Shown one piece after another: positions 1 to 5,225 of a DNA stretch of 5,974 bases. A program made the translations under genes and the position numbers. This DNA comes from Pseudomonadota bacterium (GTDB lineage Bacteria > Pseudomonadota > Alphaproteobacteria > Rhizobiales > Hyphomicrobiaceae): assembly GCA_023390485.1 (NCBI GenBank), contig JAEWCT010000423.1, positions 1 through 5,974 of the forward strand, read 5' to 3'. Position 1 is the first letter of the stretch; each line of letters opens with the position of its first letter. A model generated the notes under the pieces. The model saw nothing but the letters and a program-made list of their open reading frames with translations. It did no database searches and had not been told where the DNA came from.

Positions 1-945
1 CAATCGGGCGAAGAAGTCACCGTTATTGCGCGCGGTCCTCATCTCGCAGCGATCCGCGCAAACGGTCTGAAGCTCATTGAAGAGGACGGCCGCGAGAACG
101 TCTCGCACGTCGCCGCGACCGATAAAATCGCGGAAGTCTCGGAGCAGGACCTCGTCATCCTCGGCATGAAAGCGCACCAAGTCGCAGCCGTCGTCCGCGA
201 TCTTCCCGCGATGTATGGCCGCGATAGCGCCGTTCTCACCGCACAAAACGGCATTCCCTGGTGGTACTTTCTGCGTGTTCCTGGACCGCACGAGGGAAGA
301 CGGCTCGAGAGCGTTGATCCGAATGGGGTCATTGCTGACAATCTGCCCGCAGAACGTGTTATCGGTAGCGTCGTCTATCCTGCCGCCGAAATAACAGAAC
401 CGGGCGTCATCAAGCATATCGAAGGCAATCGCTTCTCGATCGCGGAGATCGATAATTCTAAAACTGAGCGTATCGTCCGCATTTCCGAGACGCTGCAGAA
501 GGCCGGCTTCAAAGCTCCGGTGGCCGGGGACATCCGCGCCGAGATCTGGACGAAGCTTTGGGGTAACCTGAGTTTCAATCCCATCAGTGCGCTGACACAT
601 GCTACTCTTGAGGATATCTGCAAGTTTCAGCCGACCCGCGACGCCGCTGCGCGCCTCATGCGCGAAGCCCGATCTGTCGGCGAGGCGCTTGGCGTTCGCT
701 TCCGCATTCCGCTGGAGAAGCGGATCGCCGGCGCCGAAGCCGTCGGTCCACATAAAACGTCGAAGCTTCAGGACATCGAGGCCGGCCGCGCCATTGAAGC
801 CGATGCGCTGATCGGTTCGGTGATCGAACTCGGCCGGGTTGCCAACGTTCCTACCCCACAGATCGAGACGGTATATGCCTGCGTCAAGCTGCTGGCGGCA
901 ACGCTCGCGCACGAAGGCGGCCGTCTGAAAGTTGAAAAAGCCTGA
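1..945 (+). CDS. panE: Ketopantoate reductase family protein (PanE/ApbA), possible oxalyl-CoA reductase; 5' end missing
   Basis: The reading frame is open from the first base, so the start lies outside the window; 314 residues are visible. By comparison with E. coli PanE about 20 residues are missing, including the Rossmann GxGxxG loop. Visible family landmarks are the NADPH-side lysine in LGMKAHQ (K57), the asparagine of AQNGI (N83, equivalent to E. coli N98), the catalytic lysine with its asparagines in TKLWGNLSFNP (K185, N189, N193; E. coli K176, N180, N184), and the acidic residue in AIEADAL (E266; E. coli E256). After AQNGI there is a PWWYF-containing insertion absent from E. coli PanE. 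The family reduces 2-oxo acids with NADPH, classically ketopantoate to pantoate. In Methylobacterium extorquens the member PanE2 reduces oxalyl-CoA to glyoxylate. The oxalyl-CoA synthetase-like gene 40 nt downstream favours that second role here, by inference. Family assignment is firm; substrate is not. Confidence 0.9.
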   Translation, partial: QSGEEVTVIARGPHLAAIRANGLKLIEEDGRENVSHVAATDKIAEVSEQDLVILGMKAHQVAAVVRDLPAMYGRDSAVLTAQNGIPWWYFLRVPGPHEGRRLESVDPNGVIADNLPAERVIGSVVYPAAEITEPGVIKHIEGNRFSIAEIDNSKTERIVRISETLQKAGFKAPVAGDIRAEIWTKLWGNLSFNPISALTHATLEDICKFQPTRDAAARLMREARSVGEALGVRFRIPLEKRIAGAEAVGPHKTSKLQDIEAGRAIEADALIGSVIELGRVANVPTPQIETVYACVKLLAATLAHEGGRLKVEKA

Positions 946-970
946 CGACGCCGCCAGACGGCGACGCACC

Positions 971-976
971 GGAGAG
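971..976 (+). promoter_or_regulatory. Ribosome binding site of the acyl-CoA synthetase gene
   Basis: GGAGAG lies 9 nt before the ATG at 986. It decides for that start over an in-frame TTG at 932, which overlaps the end of the upstream gene and would add 18 residues rich in arginine and aspartate with no family counterpart. Confidence 0.7.
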
Positions 977-985
977 ACAGTTGAA

Positions 986-2506
986 ATGACAACGAGCATG
1001 ACCCTGCACGATCTTCTTAAGGCGGGCGAAGACCAAGCCCCCGCGATCAGAGCTTCGGGCGCCGAGCCATTAACCTATGCGGGCTTTCGCACGCTCGTCA
1101 TGCGGACGATCGCGCGCCTCAACGACTTCGGAATTGGCCGGGGCGACCGCGTCGCCATCGTCCTCCCGAACGGACCTGAAATGGCGACTGCGTTCGTCGC
1201 CACCGCATCGGCAGCCACCGCCGCGCCGCTCAATCCCGCCTATCGCGCCGACGAGTTCGACTTCTACATGTCGGACATCAATACGAAGGCGCTTATCGTC
1301 GAAGAGGGCAGCACCTCACCCGCGGTTGGAGTGGCTGAAAAGCGGGGCATTACCGTCATCACGTTGAAGTCCGATCCCGCCCATGGCGCCGGCGCCTTCA
1401 CGCTTTCGGCCGAAACTGGACGCGAGCAGCCTGCCCGGCCCGGACCGGCAGAAAGCGACGATACGGCGCTGATCCTGCACACGTCCGGTACAACGTCGCG
1501 TCCCAAGATCGTCCCGCTGACCCACGCGAACGTCGCAGCCTCCGCGTCGAACATCGCGACCGCGCTGAACCTCGCAAGCGGCGATCGCGCGCTCAACATC
1601 ATGCCTCTCTTCCATATCCACGGGCTGATCGCAGGCGTCCTCGCACCGCTATCGCGCGGTGGCTCGATCTTCTGCACGCCCGGCTTCAACGCGCTGAAAT
1701 TCTTCTCCGCCATGGAAGAGGCCGCGCCCACTTGGTACACGGCGGTCCCGACGATGCACCAGGCGATCGTCGGCCGCGCCAGCCACAACCGCGAAATCAT
1801 CGCGCGCCATAAGCTGCGCTTCATTCGATCTTCGTCGTCGTCGCTGCCGCCGCAAGTGATTACGGAACTCGAAGCCGCCTTCGGCGCACCTGTCGTCGAA
1901 GCCTACGGCATGACCGAAGCGGCGCATCAGATGGCGTCCAACCCGATCGGCGGTACGAGGAAGCCCGGTACGGTCGGCATCGCCGCCGGGCCCGAGGTCG
2001 CCATCATGGACCCGGACGGCAACCTGCTGACGGCGGGCGAGACGGGCGAAATCGTCATTCGCGGCGGCAACGTTACGGCCGGCTACGAGAACAATGACAA
2101 GGCCAACGCCGAAGCCTTTACGAATGGCTGGTTCCGGACGGGCGACCAGGGCACCATTGACGCCGGCGGCTACATCACGATTACCGGACGCCTGAAGGAG
2201 ATCATCAATCGCGGCGGCGAGAAGGTATCGCCGCGCGAGGTCGACGAAGTTTTGATGGATCACCCGGCCGTGCTGCAGGTCGTGACGTTTGCCGTGCCGC
2301 ACGACAAGCTCGGCGAGGACGTCGCCGCCGCGGTCGTCCTCCGAGAAGGCAAGCAGGCGACGGAACGGGAGCTCCGCGATTTCGCGAACGAGCACCTCGC
2401 GAACTTTAAGGTGCCGCGCAAGATCCTGCTGCTTGACGAGATTCCAAAAGGCGCAACGGGCAAGCTCCAGCGCATCGGCCTCGCGCAGAAGCTTGGTCTC
2501 GCCTGA
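986..2506 (+). CDS. AMP-forming acyl-CoA synthetase, AAE3/Pcs60 type (probable oxalate-CoA ligase)
   Basis: 506 residues, full length for the ANL superfamily. The enzyme adenylates a carboxylic acid with ATP and transfers the acyl group to CoA in the cytoplasm. Core motifs in order: the Ser/Thr/Gly-rich ATP loop LHTSGTTSRPK (164-174), PLFHIHG (207-213), EAYGMTE (305-311), FRTGD (383-387), the hinge GRLKEIINRGGEKVSP (401-416), and the C-terminal PKGATGK (487-493) with catalytic lysine K493. Stretches such as WYTAVPTMHQ, KLRFIRSSSSSLPP, FGAPVVEAYGMTEAAH and INRGGEKVSP match, from memory, Arabidopsis AAE3 and yeast Pcs60, which are oxalyl-CoA synthetases. H212 in FHIHG and H314 after MTEAA sit where AAE3 also has histidines thought to contact oxalate. 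It is probably cotranscribed with the PanE-family gene (40-nt gap) and ends at a strong terminator. A different small-acid substrate, such as malonate, remains possible. Oxalate specificity is inferred. Confidence 0.92.
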   Translation: MTTSMTLHDLLKAGEDQAPAIRASGAEPLTYAGFRTLVMRTIARLNDFGIGRGDRVAIVLPNGPEMATAFVATASAATAAPLNPAYRADEFDFYMSDINTKALIVEEGSTSPAVGVAEKRGITVITLKSDPAHGAGAFTLSAETGREQPARPGPAESDDTALILHTSGTTSRPKIVPLTHANVAASASNIATALNLASGDRALNIMPLFHIHGLIAGVLAPLSRGGSIFCTPGFNALKFFSAMEEAAPTWYTAVPTMHQAIVGRASHNREIIARHKLRFIRSSSSSLPPQVITELEAAFGAPVVEAYGMTEAAHQMASNPIGGTRKPGTVGIAAGPEVAIMDPDGNLLTAGETGEIVIRGGNVTAGYENNDKANAEAFTNGWFRTGDQGTIDAGGYITITGRLKEIINRGGEKVSPREVDEVLMDHPAVLQVVTFAVPHDKLGEDVAAAVVLREGKQATERELRDFANEHLANFKVPRKILLLDEIPKGATGKLQRIGLAQKLGLA

Positions 2507-2532
2507 ACAACGAGCAAACGCCATAACAAAAC

Positions 2533-2561
2533 ACGCCCGGTTCGATGCCGGGCGTTTTTTT
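2533..2561. terminator. Rho-independent terminator, probably bidirectional, between convergent genes
   Basis: An 8-bp GC-rich stem, ACGCCCGG (2533-2540) with CCGGGCGT (2548-2555), encloses a 7-nt loop and runs into seven T on the plus strand (2555-2561). On the minus strand the same stem is followed by a T-rich TGTTTTGTT, so it can also end the convergent transporter transcript. It begins 26 nt after the synthetase stop and 25 nt beyond the transporter stop. Confidence 0.9.
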
Positions 2562-2585
2562 ATGCTTGGGTACCGAGAGAGGCGC

Positions 2586-3902
2586 TTAGCGCTCAGTCGA
2601 TTCGAGCTGCCGGCTCATCGCCAGTGCCAAGAGCGTGCAGACGGCGCCCGAGAGCAGATATCCGCCCGCTGCCATCAGACCGAACTGGCTCGACAGGTAG
2701 AGCGCGACAAACGGTGCGAAGCCGGCGCCGACAAGCCACGCAAGGTCGGTGGTCAGCGCCGATCCCGTGTAGCGGTAAGCCTTCGAGAAGTTCGACGCCA
2801 CTGCGCCCGACGACTGCCCGAATGACAGTCCGAGCAGGATGAAGCCCGACACCATGAAGATCACTTCGCCGACGTCGCCGCCATTGAGAAGCTGAGGCGC
2901 GAAACCGCTGAACGCGGCAATGGCTGCCGCGGTCGCGGAGAGAAGGTTTCTGCGGCCAACCCGGTCGGCCACATATCCCGAGAGAACGATCGTCACAAGA
3001 CCGACCACCGCGCCGATAATCTCGATAACGAGAAAGCGCGTCGGGCTCTGGTCCGTGTAGAGGAACACCCAGGAGAGGGGGAACACCGTGACCATGTGAA
3101 AGAGCGCGAAGCTCGCGAGCGGCGCGAACGCACCGATGACGATATGCGCACCCTCAGCTCGGATCGTCTCGCCGATGGGCTTCGGCTCGAGTTCCTTCTT
3201 CTCGAAGTGTTCAGTGAATTCCGGCGTCACCACCATGCGCAGACGTGCGAAAAGCGCAACGACATTGATCGCGAAAGCCACGAAGAACGGATAGCGCCAG
3301 CCCCAATCGAGGAAATCTTCGCTCGAAAGGTTGGACGCGAAATAAGCGAAGAGAGCGGCGGCAACCATCAACCCGAGCGGCGCACCAAGTTGTGGGATCA
3401 TGGCGTACCAGCCGCGCCGGTTTTCAGGCGCGTTCATCGCGAGCAGCGCAGGCAGGCCGTCCCACTCGCCGCCGAGCGCCAGGCCCTGGCCGATCCGGAA
3501 CGTCGCGAGAAGCAGAGCCGAGACCCAGCCCAACTGCTCGTAGCCCGGAAGGAAGGCGATCGCGACCGTCGAACTGCCAAGCAGGAAAAGGGTGATCGTC
3601 AGCTTCACGCCTTTGCCGTAGGCGCGATCGATGGCCATGAATATGACGGTGCCGATGGGCCGGGCGGCGAAAGCGAGCGCGAAGATCGCAAACGAATAGA
3701 GCGTGCCGGTCAGCGCATCGAGATGCGGAAAGACGAGCTTCGGAAACACGATGACCGAGGCGATGGCGTAAACGAAGAAATCGAAAAATTCCGAAGTTCG
3801 TCCGATGATGACCCCGATGGCGATCTCGCCGGGATCAACATGGCCGTGCCGGGCATTTACGATTCGCGCGTCGCGTTCGAACGTGGCTGAAGCTCCACTC
3901 AT
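2586..3902 (-). CDS. MFS transporter, metabolite:H+ symporter (MHS) type
   Basis: 438 residues, usual length for the MHS family, with about twelve hydrophobic segments and a hydrophilic central loop (about 225-250) rich in E, K and P. The protein sits in the inner membrane and is expected to import a small organic acid or zwitterion with protons. Family marks are GRTSEFFDF (34-42, where many MHS proteins have EWYDF), ARPIG (80-84), IDRAYGKG (91-98, a degenerate form of the loop 2-3 GDRxGRK signature), RIGQGLALGGEWDG (136-149), DWGWRYPF (199-206) and the second-half loop GYVADRVGRR (309-318). The ATG is preceded by AAGGAG (minus strand, 3920-3915) at 12 nt, slightly long. It converges on the PanE-family/acyl-CoA synthetase pair, so uptake of that pathway's substrate is a reasonable inference, but the substrate cannot be read from the sequence. 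ShiA/ProP/KgtP-like specificities are alternatives. Confidence 0.9.
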   Translation of the reverse strand: MSGASATFERDARIVNARHGHVDPGEIAIGVIIGRTSEFFDFFVYAIASVIVFPKLVFPHLDALTGTLYSFAIFALAFAARPIGTVIFMAIDRAYGKGVKLTITLFLLGSSTVAIAFLPGYEQLGWVSALLLATFRIGQGLALGGEWDGLPALLAMNAPENRRGWYAMIPQLGAPLGLMVAAALFAYFASNLSSEDFLDWGWRYPFFVAFAINVVALFARLRMVVTPEFTEHFEKKELEPKPIGETIRAEGAHIVIGAFAPLASFALFHMVTVFPLSWVFLYTDQSPTRFLVIEIIGAVVGLVTIVLSGYVADRVGRRNLLSATAAAIAAFSGFAPQLLNGGDVGEVIFMVSGFILLGLSFGQSSGAVASNFSKAYRYTGSALTTDLAWLVGAGFAPFVALYLSSQFGLMAAGGYLLSGAVCTLLALAMSRQLESTER

Positions 3903-4190
3903 CGGCCGTTATTGCTCCTTGAACGATGCCCGGCTCTGCGCGCAATGCGTCCGCGAGCCCTTAAGCTAGCTTCTTGTCCCGGTCCCAACGGCTAGGGCAT
4001 TGGGCAAATTGTCCAATGTGCCGGATGCCGCAACATCGACGCGCGATCATCTTTCGCACCCTCAGTGGCGGGGCGAAGACCAATTCGTAAGAGGCATTAT
4101 AGAGGTCTGGAGGGGGCACGCACGAGCGCATGCGGCGAGCCGATCACGCCGGCTTGCAGAGCCACTCTCCGGCTTTCGGCCGTCACATGA
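3903..4190. other. Intergenic region upstream of the transporter, no convincing gene
   Basis: 288 nt between the transporter start and the end of the 94-residue minus-strand gene. Plus-strand frames here begin with TTG, lack a ribosome binding site and run antisense into the small exported-protein gene, so I do not call them. The region holds the 21-bp palindrome at 3998-4018, a short perfect palindrome AAGCTAGCTT (3963-3972), and a minus-strand TATAAT (4101-4096) with no recognisable -35. It presumably contains the transporter promoter, which I could not fix. Confidence 0.6.
3998..4018. promoter_or_regulatory. 21-bp near-perfect palindrome, candidate operator upstream of the transporter
   Basis: Arms CATTGG (3998-4003) and CCAATG (4013-4018) flank GCAAATTGT. 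Counting outward from the central A at 4008, 9 of 10 base pairs are complementary; only G4004/T4012 mismatch. Size and symmetry suit a dimeric helix-turn-helix regulator. It lies 96 nt upstream of the transporter start. No regulator gene is in the window, so the binding protein is unknown. Confidence 0.5.
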
Positions 4191-4475
4191 TCAACGATCG
4201 GAAGCACGCTTGCCCGCTCCGGGAAGTATCGGTCCGGGAACAGGCGAAGGGCCAAGCTGGTTGCCGGCCGGTCCGTCTTTCAAATAATCGCGGCGATGAG
4301 AAATCGGTCTATCGATCGGAACGACCGGCGCTGTCCGGTAGGACTTCTCGGCTTCTTTCTGAATTCGGATACTTTCGGGCTCCCAATCGGCGAAGGCTGA
4401 GACGCCGAATGGGGCAATTCCGAGAACCGCGATCAAGACCGCAATCCCGCCCCGCTTTTGCTTTAGCAATCGCAT
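4191..4475 (-). CDS. Small exported protein, unknown function
   Basis: 94 residues. The N-terminus is a classical Sec signal peptide: basic MRLLKQKR, hydrophobic core about 11-24, and a probable cleavage after VSAFA (A29), giving a mature protein of about 65 residues starting DWEPES. The mature part is charged and then proline/glycine rich toward the C-terminus (PSPVPGPILPGAGK), with no cysteine, metal site or domain I recognise. The ATG at 4475 is chosen because GAGGAG lies 7 nt before it; an in-frame TTG at 4490 would overlap that ribosome site. It is transcribed away from the AT-rich tract and divergently from the 41-residue gene. No clear terminator follows. A signal peptide plus a well-placed ribosome site make it a likely real gene; its function is unknown. 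Confidence 0.65.
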   Translation of the reverse strand: MRLLKQKRGGIAVLIAVLGIAPFGVSAFADWEPESIRIQKEAEKSYRTAPVVPIDRPISHRRDYLKDGPAGNQLGPSPVPGPILPGAGKRASDR

Positions 4476-4482
4476 CCTGAAG

Positions 4483-4488
4483 CTCCTC
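4483..4488 (-). promoter_or_regulatory. Ribosome binding site of the 94-residue exported protein
   Basis: GAGGAG on the minus strand, 7 nt before the ATG at 4475. It is a near-ideal Shine-Dalgarno match and decides that start over the TTG at 4490. Confidence 0.65.
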
Positions 4489-4521
4489 AACTCAAGCTCT
4501 CGGAAGCGCCTCCCATCGCGG

Positions 4522-4549
4522 AAAATATTTTAAACGCCGTCCAATTCAA
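4522..4549 (-). promoter_or_regulatory. Possible sigma-70 promoter for the 94-residue exported protein
   Basis: Minus strand: TTGAAT (4549-4544) as -35, a 16-nt spacer, and TATTTT (4527-4522) as -10, inside an AT-rich patch that includes the palindrome AAAATATTTT (4522-4531). Transcription would begin near 4515, leaving a leader of about 40 nt containing the GAGGAG site. The match to consensus is moderate. Confidence 0.35.
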
Positions 4550-4633
4550 AAACGTTCGGCGATGACGAGATGCGCATTACTCAATTTTGATGAAAGCATC
4601 GTAGAACGCGCGAATAGGGGTGTGACCTAAAGT

Positions 4634-4671
4634 TCAAAAATCCATTCACGAATGGTCAACTAGTTTTTGAC
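4634..4671. promoter_or_regulatory. Nested inverted repeats overlapping a possible -35 element
   Basis: Three overlapping symmetric elements are visible: CCATTCACGAATGG (4642-4655), a perfect 6-bp inverted repeat with a 2-nt centre; an outer pair TCAAAAA (4634-4640) and TTTTTGA (4664-4670); and GTCAA (4655-4659) paired with TTGAC (4667-4671). The last two run into the TTGACA at 4667. This could be a regulator site controlling the promoter or a cruciform-prone sequence. No known consensus was recognised. Confidence 0.45.
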
Positions 4672-4700
4672 ACTTTACACTCAAAACACTGATAAATAAT
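4667..4700 (+). promoter_or_regulatory. Possible sigma-70 promoter for the 41-residue gene
   Basis: A perfect TTGACA (4667-4672) overlaps closely with a second -35-like TTTACA (4674-4679). The best -10 is AATAAT (4695-4700), 15 nt after TTTACA and 22 nt after TTGACA. At 17 nt from TTGACA only TGATAA is found. The elements are individually good but the spacing is not ideal. Transcription would start near 4707, about 40 nt before the ATG at 4749. Confidence 0.35.
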
Positions 4701-4748
4701 ACAAAGTTTCCGTCATACTCAATTCAAGCAATTTCTAATTCTGGGCTC

Positions 4749-4874
4749 ATGGAAAAATTCTCCGATCCTCCCGACGACCGCGACAGGCCTCCAGTAAACA
4801 ATCCACTCATGTTGGCGCTGTTGTGCGCCGTTCTCGTTGGCCTCGCTACGTGGACCATTTTTCTCGTTCGCTGA
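4749..4874 (+). CDS. Small single-pass membrane protein (41 residues), unknown function
   Basis: The frame encodes 41 residues. A hydrophilic, acidic, proline-containing N-terminus (MEKFSDPPDDRDRPPVNNP) is followed by one hydrophobic segment from about residue 20 to 40, containing a cysteine and a tryptophan, with a final arginine. Codons in the hydrophobic part favour G/C in the third position, as in neighbouring genes. The ribosome site is poor (only TGGG 4 nt before the ATG), which is the main doubt. No ATG, GTG or TTG lies further upstream before an in-frame stop at 4668-4670. It follows the AT-rich regulatory tract and precedes the 80-residue exported protein by about 110 nt. It resembles in general form small membrane proteins that bind larger complexes, but it is not recognisable as CydX or any named family. 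Confidence 0.45.
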   Translation: MEKFSDPPDDRDRPPVNNPLMLALLCAVLVGLATWTIFLVR

Positions 4875-4909
4875 CAAACGATCCTGATCGGGCGTCTGTC
4901 ATGCTCCGC

Positions 4910-4939
4910 TTGCAGCATCCTTTGGTTTCCCCATGTAAA
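4910..4939 (+). promoter_or_regulatory. Weak promoter-like sequence before the 80-residue gene
   Basis: TTGCAG (4910-4915), an 18-nt spacer, then TGTAAA (4934-4939), each about four of six to sigma-70 consensus. Just after lies a small inverted repeat, CCCAT (4930-4934) and ATGGG (4944-4948). Readthrough from the 41-residue gene is the alternative. Confidence 0.2.
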
Positions 4940-4969
4940 TAAAATGGGTAGAAGCCGCTGCCCGCGAAG

Positions 4970-4974
4970 AGGAG
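4970..4974 (+). promoter_or_regulatory. Ribosome binding site of the 80-residue exported protein
   Basis: AGGAG within GAAGAGGAG, 8 nt before the ATG at 4983. It selects this start over the in-frame ATG at 4944, which would put an arginine-rich extension before the signal peptide and lacks its own ribosome site. Confidence 0.65.
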
Positions 4975-4982
4975 TTCGAGAA

Positions 4983-5225
4983 ATGAAAAACGCCATCATC
5001 CTTGCGGCCGCAGCCACCCTGGGCGTCGCAACGCCGGCGCTGGCACAGTCGACGAACAATCAGATCATCCGCACACCGCCCAGCACATCGAACGGTGCCG
5101 GATCGGGAACATCCGGTAGCGTCGGATCGCTAACGCCGACCTATCCAGGTCGTGTGCGCAATCTCAACAACCCGTCGACCGAATTTAATCTTAGAGATAG
5201 GGCCGTTGGCGCACCCCGGCGATAG
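4983..5225 (+). CDS. Small exported low-complexity protein (80 residues), unknown function
   Basis: 80 residues. A textbook Sec signal peptide, MKNAIILAAAATLGVATPALA, is followed by probable cleavage between A21 and Q22. The mature part of about 59 residues is low in complexity: polar QSTNNQ, then a Ser/Gly/Thr/Pro-rich stretch (about 31-55) and a basic tail with NLNNPSTEFNLRDR and a final PRR. There is no cysteine, transmembrane helix or enzyme motif. The protein is likely periplasmic or secreted and intrinsically disordered. Short exported proteins of this look are common and poorly conserved in Hyphomicrobiales; I do not recognise a family. It is on the same strand as the bd oxidase gene 245 nt further on, but the gap argues against tight cotranscription. 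Confidence 0.7.
   Translation: MKNAIILAAAATLGVATPALAQSTNNQIIRTPPSTSNGAGSGTSGSVGSLTPTYPGRVRNLNNPSTEFNLRDRAVGAPRR

Larger units (their letters stand above)
4515..4748. other. AT-rich intergenic tract between divergent small genes
   Basis: G+C falls to 37 of 120 bases (31%) over 4621-4740, against clearly GC-rich coding DNA on both sides. No gene is seen. It separates the minus-strand 94-residue gene from the plus-strand 41-residue gene and contains candidate promoters for both and the nested inverted repeats at 4634-4671. It fits a divergent regulatory region, possibly one bound by a nucleoid protein. Confidence 0.6.

Noticed and set aside
932..985. TTG start adding 18 residues to the acyl-CoA synthetase
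   Set aside because: It overlaps the previous gene, has no ribosome site, and the extra residues have no family counterpart; the ATG at 986 has GGAGAG at 9 nt.
1649..2524. Long minus-strand open frame of 291 residues opposite the acyl-CoA synthetase
   Set aside because: Antisense to a fully conserved gene, arginine-rich composition typical of a shadow frame in GC-rich DNA, no recognisable domain.
3096..3890. Plus-strand open frame of 264 residues opposite the transporter
   Set aside because: Very high content of R, E, D and no hydrophobic core, the usual reverse image of a membrane protein gene; no ribosome site or family.
4096..4101. Perfect TATAAT on the minus strand upstream of the transporter
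   Set aside because: No -35 match at 16-18 nt, no extended -10 TG, and it would give a leader of nearly 190 nt; noted only in the intergenic entry.
4000..4287. Plus-strand open frame of 95 residues starting with TTG
   Set aside because: Start lies inside the palindrome, no ribosome site, and it runs antisense into the signal-peptide gene at 4191-4475.
4930..4948. CCCAT-N9-ATGGG inverted repeat before the 80-residue gene
   Set aside because: Only 5-bp arms with no extension; expected fairly often by chance.
4724..5059. Minus-strand open frame of 111 residues
   Set aside because: It lies opposite the 41- and 80-residue genes, which have better composition and, for the second, a clear signal peptide and ribosome site.
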